Part shown: positions 1 through 7,074 of the stretch, one piece after another | Layout of the letters: each line of letters opens with the position of its first letter | Position numbering within the stretch: position 1 is the first letter of the stretch | Assembly (NCBI GenBank): GCA_030605895.1 | Contig: JAUWHL010000114.1 | Coordinates: 1 to 11,768 of the forward strand | Direction: 5' to 3' | Origin: Promethearchaeota archaeon | GTDB taxonomy: Archaea; Asgardarchaeota; Lokiarchaeia; Sigyniarchaeales; SOKP01 | Length of the DNA: 11,768 nucleotides | Made by a program: the position numbers and the translations under genes | The notes under the pieces: model-generated | Database searches by the model: none | What the model was told of the DNA's origin: nothing | Seen by the model: the letters and a program-made list of their open reading frames with translations, nothing else

Positions 1-1
1 C

Positions 2-142
2 GATTTAGATATTTATGTAGATAAAAAATCGCTTGATGAACGTGGTCTTACTAAAGAAGATTTGATCGAACAAGTTGAGGTCAAAGAACATGGTGAAATA
101 ATGAAAATGATTGAAAATTCAACAGTAACTATACCATTTTAG
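2..142 (+). CDS. DsrF/TusC-like sulfur relay protein, C-terminal fragment
   Basis: This is the 3' end of a gene that begins outside the window; 46 codons and a TAG stop are visible. The readable part has a stretch like YVDKKSLDERGL, then a leucine/glutamate-rich helix, and ends STVTIPF. This resembles the C-terminus of the TusC/DsrF family, which ends in a 'RGL' turn, a helix and a hydrophobic-Phe terminus. The next gene, 13 bases downstream, is DsrH/TusB-like, and these subunits are normally encoded together (DsrEFH or TusBCD), so the context supports the call. In known systems the complex passes persulfide sulfur between carrier proteins in the cytoplasm, for tRNA thiolation or sulfur oxidation. 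The archaeal role is not settled. With only the tail visible, the assignment is moderately confident. Confidence 0.65.
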   Translation, partial: DLDIYVDKKSLDERGLTKEDLIEQVEVKEHGEIMKMIENSTVTIPF

Positions 143-146
143 GAGG
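141..146 (+). promoter_or_regulatory. Shine-Dalgarno sequence of the DsrH/TusB-like gene
   Basis: AGGAGG begins inside the TAG stop codon of the upstream gene and lies 9 bases before the ATG at 156. It favours ATG 156 over the in-frame TTG at 147, which directly abuts the motif. The close coupling indicates that the two genes are co-transcribed. Confidence 0.8.
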
Positions 147-155
147 TTGATAAGA

Positions 156-455
156 ATGGGCAAAAAAGTTTTGTATTTTATTACAAGTGAGGATATTACA
201 GGAGTAGAACTTGCTATGGAACATACTGACGAAGATGATGTAACAATTCTTTTACTCCAAAATGCTGTATATTTCGCAAATAAATCTAATCAAGCAGTTT
301 CCCAAGCACTTAATCAAAATAAATCCGTAGCTGCATGTAAAGAGCATATAGATTTACGAGGATTAACCAATTTCATCTCCGATAAAATTAAATTAGTTTC
401 TACAGATGACGTCATCGACTTAATTTTCGAAAATGATACCATCATAAATATGTAA
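156..455 (+). CDS. DsrH/TusB-like sulfur relay protein
   Basis: A 99-residue protein, close to the roughly 95 residues usual for TusB/DsrH. It starts with a short beta strand (KKVLYFIT), continues with ILLLQNAVYFA at about 31-41, and has CKEHIDLRGL at about 61-70, followed by a C-terminal DDVIDLIFENDTI segment. The order 'LLLQ.AVY', then 'D..-RGL', then '.VDL..END' is the typical DsrH/TusB pattern. In the family this subunit forms a heterohexamer with DsrE/TusD and DsrF/TusC and takes part in cytoplasmic sulfur transfer. Cys61 lies just before the RGL turn; whether it carries sulfur cannot be told from sequence. The upstream neighbour looks like the DsrF/TusC partner; a DsrE/TusD partner would lie outside the window. 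The start is set by the AGGAGG 9 bases upstream. Confidence 0.78.
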   Translation: MGKKVLYFITSEDITGVELAMEHTDEDDVTILLLQNAVYFANKSNQAVSQALNQNKSVAACKEHIDLRGLTNFISDKIKLVSTDDVIDLIFENDTIINM

Positions 456-485
456 TTAACGAGATTAAATTATTTAAATACTCAA

Positions 486-495
486 TTTTTTTTTT
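486..495 (+). terminator. Oligo-T terminator after the sulfur relay genes
   Basis: A run of ten T residues, followed by more T-rich sequence, lies about 30 bases after the stop codon at 455. Archaeal RNA polymerase terminates at such T tracts without needing a hairpin, and none is evident here. Placement is good but there is no experimental support. Confidence 0.5.
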
Positions 496-568
496 AATTT
501 CTTTTTATTAAATAGATAATAGTCTAAATTTGAAAATTATTATTCAAAAATTCAATTTTAATTAATTC

Positions 569-594
569 TTTTAAAAACCTAAATTCTTTTAATA
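569..594 (+). promoter_or_regulatory. Possible archaeal TATA region for hypE
   Basis: TTTTAAAAA (569-577) and TTTTAATA (587-594) both resemble archaeal TATA boxes. The second would put transcription start near 615-618, giving either a leaderless message starting at ATG 615 or a leader of about 25 bases before GTG 642. The whole stretch 456-614 is very AT-rich, so chance matches are likely. Nothing else was recognised in that gap. Confidence 0.3.
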
Positions 595-626
595 TTTGTT
601 TCAATTTGACAATTATGAGTTTAAAA

Positions 627-632
627 AAGGAG
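627..632 (+). promoter_or_regulatory. Shine-Dalgarno sequence deciding the hypE start
   Basis: AAGGAG (followed by AG) lies 9 bases before the in-frame GTG at 642. Starting there gives the N-terminus MIRLAHGAGG, which is where HypE proteins normally begin. This favours GTG 642 over the ATG at 615, which has no Shine-Dalgarno sequence. Confidence 0.55.
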
Positions 633-641
633 AGCTTAAAT

Positions 642-1667
642 GTGATCCGCTTGGCTCATGGAGCTGGTGGAATTTTACAAGAAGAATTAATCAAATTCAT
701 TACAAAGAATATTCCTTTTAAAAATGTGAATAATGGAATTGGTGTTGAGGAATTAGATGATGGAGCTACTATTCCTTTAAATAACTATGAAAAAGAAATT
801 GTGGTTACTGCTGATGGGCATACAATTTACCCAATATTTTTTCCTGGTGGAGATTTGGGAACTCTTAGTATTTGTGGAACAGTTAATGATCTTCTCATGA
901 TGGCTGCTGAACCAATAGCTTTAACATCTATGATAATCATTGAAGAAGGCTTTGAATTCGAGAAGTTAGAAAAAATTATAAATTCAATGAATTTAATAGC
1001 AGAAAAAGCGAATATTGCTATAATTGCTGGAGATACTAAAATAATGCCGAGGGGTACTTTAAATGAAATAATTATTGCAACAACAGGTATTGGAATTAAG
1101 GACAAAAACATAAAAGTTTTAGATAATCGTTTAAAAACGGGAGATGAAATTATTATAACTGGCAGTATTGGAGATCATGGAACAGCGTTAATGGCTTCTC
1201 GAGAAGGGTTAAATATTTCTACCGATTTAAAATCAGATATTTCATTATTATTAGAAATTCATAATGCTATCAAGTATGAAATTAATAATAATTTTATTCA
1301 TGCTATGAAAGATCCTACGCGTGGAGGTATTGCAGCTGCTTTAAATAATTGGGCTATGAAATCAAATGTAAGCATCTGGATTGATGAAGAAAAAATCCCT
1401 CTTAAAAAACAAGTTACAGCTATATGTGATATGTTAGGATTAGACCCTTACAACATAGCAAGCGAAGGAAGAGCTCTCATAGCAGTTGATCCAGAACATT
1501 CTAGAAAAGTATTAGAAAAAATAAAATCAACTGAGATTGGAAAAGATGCTGAAATAATTGGGGAGATAAAAACACAAAATCCTCAAAGAGTATTCTTAAA
1601 AACAGTTGTAGGAGGTACCCGGTTTATTGATATGCCTTTAGGTGAGCCAATTCCCCGAATATGTTGA
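642..1667 (+). CDS. hypE: Hydrogenase maturation protein HypE (carbamoyl dehydratase)
   Basis: HypE receives a carbamoyl group from HypF on its C-terminal cysteine and dehydrates it with ATP to a thiocyanate, the CN donor for the [NiFe]-hydrogenase active site. The 341-residue product begins with the family signature AHGAGG (residues 5-10). It then has ADGHTIYPIFFPGG (57-70), GTVNDLLMM (79-87), the nucleotide-binding GDTKIMPRG (130-138), GSIGDHG (174-180), MKDPTRGG (222-229) and SEGRALIAV (274-282). It ends in PRIC, so the catalytic Cys341 is the last residue as required. This is the AIRS/PurM-like ATPase fold. Length matches the usual 330-345 residues. The start at GTG 642 is chosen from its Shine-Dalgarno sequence; ATG 615 would add nine residues. 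hypD and hypF lie downstream, separated from hypE by an opposite-strand gene. Confidence 0.95.
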   Translation: MIRLAHGAGGILQEELIKFITKNIPFKNVNNGIGVEELDDGATIPLNNYEKEIVVTADGHTIYPIFFPGGDLGTLSICGTVNDLLMMAAEPIALTSMIIIEEGFEFEKLEKIINSMNLIAEKANIAIIAGDTKIMPRGTLNEIIIATTGIGIKDKNIKVLDNRLKTGDEIIITGSIGDHGTALMASREGLNISTDLKSDISLLLEIHNAIKYEINNNFIHAMKDPTRGGIAAALNNWAMKSNVSIWIDEEKIPLKKQVTAICDMLGLDPYNIASEGRALIAVDPEHSRKVLEKIKSTEIGKDAEIIGEIKTQNPQRVFLKTVVGGTRFIDMPLGEPIPRIC

Positions 1668-1683
1668 AAACGAATTATTTCTT

Positions 1684-2235
1684 CTAATTTTTTCTTTCCC
1701 ATATAGTTAAATTATCATGGATACGCCACCATTGAGGAATTTTTATTTTTTCAATTAGTTTAAAATCTCTAATAAGATTTCTAAAAAAAACAACCGTAGC
1801 ATTGCATCCTTTGATTATTTCCCCAATATAAATTAAAATCTTTCCTTTAAACCATCTTAGACATTCAAATGCCATATTATCGTTATACGGTGGCCAACAT
1901 AAAAATAAATTTCGTTGAGGATGATATTTTAAATCTTTCGGAGTACCTTTCTCTATAGGAAACCACTGTATTAAATTATGGTAAAAATTTTTTTTAAAGG
2001 GATATAAATCATAAGCGATTATGTCAACCCCTTGATTTTTTAATAGCATTGCCCAGTATCCAGTACCTGCTCCAATTTCGATGATTGGAGCGTATTTAGA
2101 AATCATTAGAGTTGCATTTTCATTAGGAACCGCCCATGAATATTTCCTAGTTAAGGATCTTCTCCATCCAACTTCTTCATACCCAACTAAATTCATATTC
2201 ATTATTTTTTTAAAAAGATTCAAGTATTCATTCAT
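1684..2235 (-). CDS. Class I SAM-dependent methyltransferase-like protein
   Basis: A soluble 183-residue protein with a Rossmann-type methyltransferase core. The SAM-binding motif I is IIEIGAGTGYW (51-61), and an acidic residue ends the next strand (AYD, Asp76). The motif IV position carries LFLCWPPYND (110-119), similar to the (D/N)PP(Y/F) catalytic loop of amino-group methyltransferases but with Trp before the two prolines. Downstream come IYIGE (135-139) and a conserved-looking IPQWWRIHDNLTIWER end. I associate this pattern with a group of uncharacterised methyltransferase-like proteins that share LFLCWPPY; the substrate is unknown. A TTG at 2244 would add three residues, but ATG at 2235 is preferred. 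The gene sits antiparallel between hypE (16 bases from its stop) and hypD (divergent, 99 bases). Its placement does not prove a link to hydrogenase maturation. Confidence 0.75.
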   Translation of the reverse strand: MNEYLNLFKKIMNMNLVGYEEVGWRRSLTRKYSWAVPNENATLMISKYAPIIEIGAGTGYWAMLLKNQGVDIIAYDLYPFKKNFYHNLIQWFPIEKGTPKDLKYHPQRNLFLCWPPYNDNMAFECLRWFKGKILIYIGEIIKGCNATVVFFRNLIRDFKLIEKIKIPQWWRIHDNLTIWERKN

Positions 2236-2261
2236 AACTTTCAACTTTTTTTAATAGTTTC

Positions 2262-2297
2262 TATTATTTAATATTATAATAGAAATTATAATAATTT
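2262..2297. promoter_or_regulatory. Divergent promoter region between the methyltransferase gene and hypD
   Basis: The 99-base gap between the two divergent start codons holds TATA-like sequence for each direction. On the minus strand TTAAATAA (about 2265-2272) lies 30-37 bases before ATG 2235. On the plus strand ATTATAATAATTT (2285-2297) lies 38-50 bases before ATG 2335. Neither gene has a clear Shine-Dalgarno sequence. The gap is AT-rich, so exact elements are uncertain. Confidence 0.35.
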
Positions 2298-2334
2298 GCC
2301 AAGCAATTTGAAAAAAATGATTTGATAGAATATA

Positions 2335-3429
2335 ATGGAAATTCCCAGATTAAGAATTTTAAGAAGTAGAGTATTTACTGAGAAAATAATCAAGTCTATT
2401 AATAAATTAACAAAACAGACTAATAAACCAGTTAAATTTATGCACGTATGTGGAACCCATGAGCATACAATTTCTAAATATGGATTAAGAACTCTCTTAC
2501 CTAAAGAAATCGAAGTATTGTCAGGTCCAGGTTGTCCAGTATGTATATGTCCTGCTGCAGATATTGATAAAGCAGTTGAGCTAGGAAAACGAGATGACAC
2601 GATAATTACAACTTTTGGTGATATGATACGTGTTCCAGCTACAAAAATTTCCTTAGCTGAGCTAAAAGCTAGAGGCGCCGATGTTCGTATTGTCTATGGA
2701 CCAAATGATGCGGTTAAAATCGCTAAAGAGAATCCAAATAAAGAAGTAATATTTTTTGCCATAGGATTTGAAACAACAGTTCCTTTAATCGGATATGAAA
2801 TACAATTGGAACCCCCGCCAAATTTTTCAGTAATTTGTGCTCTTAAGTTGATACCCGCTGCCTTAGAACTTTTAATGAGTCAATCTCAATTAAGAATAAA
2901 TGGTTTTATATCCCCGGGTCATGTATCAACTATAATTGGTTTGAAGCCATATGAAATATTTTCCCAGGGCTATAAAATACCCAATGTGATTTCGGGGTTT
3001 GAACCCAATGATGTATTACTCTCAATTTTAATGCTTTTAAAGCAAGTGAGAGATAAAAATTTTGATACATTAAATGAATATTCTAGGGTTGTAAAGCCTG
3101 AAGGAAATATACTCGCTCAAAGAATAATAAAAGATGTCTTTAAGCCTGTATCATCTCCTTGGAGAGGTATAGGGAGAATCTATGATGGAGGATTGGTTAT
3201 TAGAGAAAGATATAGCCAATTTGATGCTGATAAAAAATTTGATATAAAAATTGAAAAATCTCAAGATATTCCACCTGGATGTTCATGTCATCTTGTTATG
3301 GTTGGAAAACTTTACCCTCATGAATGTGGATTATTCGGAAAGGAATGTACTCCTATTAATCCTATTGGGCCATGCATGGTTTCAATGGAAGGTACTTGTA
3401 GTATTTATTATAAATTTCATAAAAGATAA
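2335..3429 (+). CDS. hypD: Hydrogenase maturation protein HypD
   Basis: HypD is the cytoplasmic Fe-S scaffold that, with HypC, holds the iron while CN and CO ligands are attached before transfer to the hydrogenase large subunit. The 364-residue product has all HypD signatures: MHVCGTHEHTI (36-46), GPGCPVCICP (64-73), FFAIGFETT (140-148), and a C-terminal cysteine-rich region. Cys39, Cys67 and Cys70 fit the catalytic/thiol cysteines. Cys316, Cys318, Cys331, Cys338, Cys347 and Cys355 lie in CSCH, ECGLFGKECTP and PCMVSMEGTC, the region that binds the [4Fe-4S] cluster. Length is typical. hypF follows 78 bases downstream, but the usual partner hypC is not adjacent or elsewhere in the window. No Shine-Dalgarno sequence precedes the ATG. 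Confidence 0.96.
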   Translation: MEIPRLRILRSRVFTEKIIKSINKLTKQTNKPVKFMHVCGTHEHTISKYGLRTLLPKEIEVLSGPGCPVCICPAADIDKAVELGKRDDTIITTFGDMIRVPATKISLAELKARGADVRIVYGPNDAVKIAKENPNKEVIFFAIGFETTVPLIGYEIQLEPPPNFSVICALKLIPAALELLMSQSQLRINGFISPGHVSTIIGLKPYEIFSQGYKIPNVISGFEPNDVLLSILMLLKQVRDKNFDTLNEYSRVVKPEGNILAQRIIKDVFKPVSSPWRGIGRIYDGGLVIRERYSQFDADKKFDIKIEKSQDIPPGCSCHLVMVGKLYPHECGLFGKECTPINPIGPCMVSMEGTCSIYYKFHKR

Positions 3430-3450
3430 TTTCTTTTTTAGTTTGTTTTT
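3430..3450 (+). terminator. T-rich possible terminator after hypD
   Basis: Sequence just after the hypD stop is nearly all T, in runs of six and five, without a hairpin. With a separate TATA element in front of hypF, this suggests that the two genes may be separate transcription units. The T runs could also be background in AT-rich DNA. Confidence 0.3.
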
Positions 3451-3475
3451 GGGGTTCAAATTAAAAATCAGTTGG

Positions 3476-3483
3476 TTTATATT
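3476..3483 (+). promoter_or_regulatory. TATA box of hypF
   Basis: TTTATATT is a close match to the archaeal TATA consensus and lies 25-32 bases before the hypF ATG. With no Shine-Dalgarno sequence in front of that ATG, this suggests a leaderless or nearly leaderless hypF transcript. Confidence 0.5.
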
Positions 3484-3507
3484 TCTTTCAAATTTAAATT
3501 TATTTGA

Positions 3508-5898
3508 ATGGTTAAAAAAACTGTAGAAATTAATATTGATGGTATAGTCCAAGGCGTAGGATTCCGTCCGTTTTTATTTAATTTAGCGAGATATTTCAAA
3601 TTAAAAGGCTATATTTTGAACCAAGGAAATGCAGGAGTACGCCTTGTACTTCAAGGAAATAATAATCAAATAGAAAAATTTCTGGAAAATGTAAAAGTTA
3701 ACGCTCCTAAAATTTCTTATATTGAGAATATAAAGGCCAGGGACTTAGATAATAGTAAAAAATATAATGATTTAATAATTAAGCCAAGCGAGCAAGGGAG
3801 GGGTATAAGTCTTACATTACCCCCAGATATAGCTATTTGTGATAAATGCCTTGATGAAATGAGAAAATCAAAACAGCATCAATATTATAATTATCCTTTT
3901 ATTGCATGTGCTCACTGTGGTCCGCGTTTTACAACTGTAAGCGAATTGTCTTATGATCGAGAAAGGACAACAATGAAATCTTTTCCCTTCTGTGATTTAT
4001 GTAGAAATGAATATTCAGATTTTAATAATAGAAGATTTCATGCTCAAACTTTTGCCTGTTCAATTTGTGGACCAAATTATCAATCATTTGATAAAAATAA
4101 AAAAATTATACCGAGATCATCAATAAAAGAAATCTTGTTAGAAATTAAAGATAGAATAAATAATGGTGAAGTAATTGCCATTAAAGGTATTGGTGGTGTT
4201 CATTTAGTATGTCTTGCAGATAAAGATGATACAATTTTAGAACTCCGGTCAAGAAAAGGTGGAAGAAAGAATAAACCATTTGCATTAATGATTCCAAATT
4301 TAAAATTAATCGATAAAGAATTCAATATTTCTAAAAAGGAGAAGGAAACAATAACATCATTTCGTCGTCCAATTGTTCTATTAGAAAAAAAAAAAAAAAT
4401 TGAAACCACTAAAATAAGTGAATGGGTTGCTCCTGGACTCAATAATATAGGATTTATGCTCCCGTATTCCGGTATACATTATTTATTATTTGATTTTATC
4501 GGAAACAAACCCTTAGTTTATACAAGTGGTAATAGATCAAATATTCCAATGGGAATTGATAAAGAGACGATTTTTGAACAATTAAAAACTTTAGCGGATG
4601 TATTTTTATTACATAACCGAGAAATTTATCAGAGAGCAGATGATAGTGTTTTGAGAATTCATGATAACAAAACGAAATTAATTAGACGATCAAGAGGTTA
4701 TGTTCCAGAATATTTACCATTACCTTTTGATGTAGAAATACCTAGTGCTTTGGCTACGGGTCCTGAATTAGCGGTTACTGGAGCTGTTTTAAGAAGAAAT
4801 CGAATATTTCCTACTCAACATATTGGAAATGTTACTCATTTGGAAACTTACAATTTTCTTAAAGATGCTCTTATGCACATGAAAAATCTTCTACAAGTTA
4901 AAGATTCTGAAATAAAATTTATTGTCTGCGATTCTCATCCTGCTTTTATAACCACAACGTTTGGTGATGAATTAGCGAATCAATTTAACGTTCCTATATA
5001 TTCAGTACAGCATCATTTTGCTCATACTTTGGGTCTTATGGCAGAAAATAAAGTTCAACTAGATGAAAAAATAATTTGCATATGTACTGATGGAGTTGGT
5101 TATGGGGATGATAGCAATATTTGGGGTGGTGAAGTATTATTAAGTTCTTATGATGCTTTTGAACGTCTTGGTTTTCTAGAGTACCAACCTATGATTGGAG
5201 GAGATCGTTGTACTAGGTATCCTGCTCGTATGTTAGCCTCAATTTTATTAAAAAAACTCGGAATTGATGAAGCAGTTAAGATCTTTAACAATTTAAGACT
5301 AGAAAATAATTTAGAATATAAAGAAACAGAATTAAAAACTCTAATCTCACAATTTGAAAAGTGGAATTATCGTTTCTCTTCTGAAATCATTCCATTTACT
5401 AGCTCTACAGGTAGAATTTTTGATGTTGTTTCATATATTTTAGGAGCATGTAATATTAAAACATATAGAGGAGAGCCCGCTATGAGACTTGAAGGTTTAG
5501 CTTCAAGAGGAACCTCTGAAAATGTTAAACTTAAAGTTAATACAAGTAAAAAAAATGGTAAAACTATAATAAATAGCTCCAAACTTATCCTCGATATTAT
5601 AAATTTATTTCAAAATAAAAAAAATCGACCGTCAGATATTGCTGCTAAATTTCAAGAAGAACTCGCTCTAGCTTTTTCTGAAGTAGCTAAAGAAGTAGCT
5701 GAACTAAGAGGAATTGATAAAATTGGTTTAACTGGAGGTGTTGCTTATAATTATTCATTTGCAAAAACTATGAAAGATGACTTAAAATTAGAAGGTTTTA
5801 AATTTTTAGAGCATAATCTGGTTGCTCCTGGAGATGCTGGTATTAGTTCAGGTCAATTAATTGGAGGGTTGTTCCAATACAGAAAAGAAGATTTATAA
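3508..5898 (+). CDS. hypF: Carbamoyltransferase HypF
   Basis: HypF turns carbamoyl phosphate and ATP into carbamoyl-AMP and loads the carbamoyl group onto the C-terminal cysteine of HypE. All four domains are present in 796 residues. They are: an acylphosphatase domain (about 1-92) with GIVQGVGFRPF; two zinc fingers (about 105-190) with pairs Cys111/Cys114, Cys134/Cys137, Cys162/Cys165 and Cys184/Cys187; a YrdC-like domain (about 205-390) with KGIGGVHL, LRSRKGGRKNKPFALM, MLPYSGIHYLL and TSGN; and a Kae1-like domain (about 395-790) with VQHHFAH (His502 and His506 as likely metal ligands), DGVGYGDDSNIWGGE and LTGGVAYN. The product is slightly longer than the typical 750-780. A run of 14 A residues (4385-4398) encodes four consecutive lysines within the YrdC-like domain; the frame is intact as given. 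The last bases overlap a possible decayed minus-strand gene. Confidence 0.96.
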   Translation: MVKKTVEINIDGIVQGVGFRPFLFNLARYFKLKGYILNQGNAGVRLVLQGNNNQIEKFLENVKVNAPKISYIENIKARDLDNSKKYNDLIIKPSEQGRGISLTLPPDIAICDKCLDEMRKSKQHQYYNYPFIACAHCGPRFTTVSELSYDRERTTMKSFPFCDLCRNEYSDFNNRRFHAQTFACSICGPNYQSFDKNKKIIPRSSIKEILLEIKDRINNGEVIAIKGIGGVHLVCLADKDDTILELRSRKGGRKNKPFALMIPNLKLIDKEFNISKKEKETITSFRRPIVLLEKKKKIETTKISEWVAPGLNNIGFMLPYSGIHYLLFDFIGNKPLVYTSGNRSNIPMGIDKETIFEQLKTLADVFLLHNREIYQRADDSVLRIHDNKTKLIRRSRGYVPEYLPLPFDVEIPSALATGPELAVTGAVLRRNRIFPTQHIGNVTHLETYNFLKDALMHMKNLLQVKDSEIKFIVCDSHPAFITTTFGDELANQFNVPIYSVQHHFAHTLGLMAENKVQLDEKIICICTDGVGYGDDSNIWGGEVLLSSYDAFERLGFLEYQPMIGGDRCTRYPARMLASILLKKLGIDEAVKIFNNLRLENNLEYKETELKTLISQFEKWNYRFSSEIIPFTSSTGRIFDVVSYILGACNIKTYRGEPAMRLEGLASRGTSENVKLKVNTSKKNGKTIINSSKLILDIINLFQNKKNRPSDIAAKFQEELALAFSEVAKEVAELRGIDKIGLTGGVAYNYSFAKTMKDDLKLEGFKFLEHNLVAPGDAGISSGQLIGGLFQYRKEDL

Positions 5899-6191
5899 AA
5901 ACCCCACATAGTCTTGGTCTTTTTGAAATTTCTGGGTGAAGATATATTTAATCTCTTTCAATCTAATATCAAATATATAATTTTGAACGTTTAGAACGGT
6001 CAGTAAATAGGCATAGGCATTATATTCCACGATAGACTTCTAGATCCATCGTTTATCAGTGAGAATAAAAAATTCCTTGAGCTTTTTACCCTTTTCTTAG
6101 TAATTATCTTTTTCCAGAGTAGGGACTCACCCTCTTTAAGGGTTATTTTCTCGTCATCGTTTAAAAATTGATTAATCGATTCTATTTTAAT
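5893..6191 (-). pseudogene. Possible remnant of a decayed minus-strand gene
   Basis: The 387-base gap after hypF holds two overlapping minus-strand open stretches that read like one broken protein. The upstream one, 6191 down to a stop at 6000-6002, includes EKITLKEGESLLWKK. The downstream one, open from 6039 to a stop at 5893-5895, includes VEYNAYAYLLTVLNVQ and FDIRLKEIKYIF. Neither has an ATG start in frame near its beginning, and joining them needs a frameshift near 6030-6045. The residue composition (mixed charged and hydrophobic, few rare residues) looks more protein-like than translated AT-rich spacer. 'LKEGE.LLWKK' is reminiscent of PH-like or other small archaeal domain proteins, but I cannot identify a family. 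It could also be chance. Confidence 0.28.
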
Positions 6192-6285
6192 TCACTACCT
6201 ATAAAATCATTCTTGTTATTAATAAATATTTATTAATGGATCTTGCTTCGTGTTTTCTAACAGAACATCTCGTTTAAGTGAATAA

Positions 6286-6954
6286 TTAACAGAACCATTC
6301 AAATACAAAAGCAAGAATGGCATAAAATCTAATATCATCAATTTTTTCCATTTCTCCTTCTATAATACCAATAATTTCCTCACTTTCTAGGGTAGTTACA
6401 ATAATCTCCCCTTTATCTTTGCTTTCATTAATCTTCAATTTCGCAGGTTCACCACGCTCTTCTGGTATTAATTCAAGTTCATGTATATTTCCCAACTTGC
6501 GATTATCGCTAGCATTCTGAACAATATTATCTATGATCCGTTCGCATACTCTGCCTCTATATATTAATTCAATATTACTCGGATCCCTGTCATCAAAAGA
6601 CCCTGCTATGGTAGAATGATTTTTATAGAATATCGTATTCCCATCGAGAAAACCTCTCACTTTCTTCTTATTTTTCCACACGGAATATATAATAAATTTA
6701 GGTCCACTGGTCTGCAGTTCTTCTGGTTGTGATCTAGTTGGTTCTGGCATAGTATATCTATCAGCATGACCAAATAGAAAATCAGAAAGAAACGCAAATG
6801 GAATAAATATAATACTAATTAGGAGTATTATTATCCCAACCGTTTCATCGATGGAATATACAACTATACTAATTATTATTAGGGACATGAATATAATAAA
6901 AAATATGCATCCAAAGGGAGGAGCCTTTTTTTTAACAATATTATTGTTAGACAT
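6286..6954 (-). CDS. Hypothetical protein with two N-terminal transmembrane helices
   Basis: I do not recognise this 222-residue protein. It has a short lysine-containing N-terminus, two hydrophobic helices (about 13-34 and 38-61), a Pro/Glu-rich linker (66-82), and a hydrophilic C-terminal domain (about 85-205). Two internal stretches look loosely repeated: KVRGFLDGNTIFYKNHSTIAG (split here around 99-118) and ELIYRGRVCERIIDNIVQ, both in the style of glycine-turn beta-strand domains. The last 12 residues are again hydrophobic (YAILAFVFEWFC), either a buried strand or a membrane-associated end. With both helices close together, N- and C-termini would be on the same side, probably cytoplasmic. 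Start ATG 6954 has only a weak purine-rich upstream motif (GAGAAGAG). It is convergent with hypF and divergent from the PurF-like gene. Confidence 0.6.
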   Translation of the reverse strand: MSNNNIVKKKAPPFGCIFFIIFMSLIIISIVVYSIDETVGIIILLISIIFIPFAFLSDFLFGHADRYTMPEPTRSQPEELQTSGPKFIIYSVWKNKKKVRGFLDGNTIFYKNHSTIAGSFDDRDPSNIELIYRGRVCERIIDNIVQNASDNRKLGNIHELELIPEERGEPAKLKINESKDKGEIIVTTLESEEIIGIIEGEMEKIDDIRFYAILAFVFEWFC

Positions 6955-7074
6955 ATGCTTCTCTTCTCATATTCAAGGTTTTCAAGGAGCTTTAATTAAT
7001 TTGATTAGACTTTTTTTTCCAAATTATTTTAGTACATCTTAGCTTTTTCAAATCATATTGGATTAATAATATTA

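Noticed and set aside
827..1111. Minus-strand open frame inside hypE
   Set aside because: It lies wholly within a strongly supported hypE and has a low-complexity hydrophobic translation typical of an antisense frame.
2286..2600. Minus-strand open frame over the start of hypD
   Set aside because: It overlaps the conserved hypD motifs MHVCGTHEHTI and GPGCPVC and has no recognisable protein features of its own.
3430..3507. A hidden hypC between hypD and hypF
   Set aside because: The 78-base gap is far too short and T-rich, and no MCLAIP-like start was found in any frame.
3251..3526. Plus-strand open frame over the end of hypD and start of hypF
   Set aside because: Out-of-frame reading of the hypD cysteine-rich end and the T-rich spacer; the residue content is biased to Phe, Leu and Ile.
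4200..4442. Minus-strand open frame inside hypF
   Set aside because: It is antisense to the conserved YrdC-like domain and includes the complement of the A14 run as a Phe-rich stretch.
6851..7042. Plus-strand open frame of 63 codons opposite the two-helix membrane protein
   Set aside because: Mostly antisense to the helix-coding part of the minus-strand gene, which gives Ile/Leu-rich translation on both strands; no start signal or family features.
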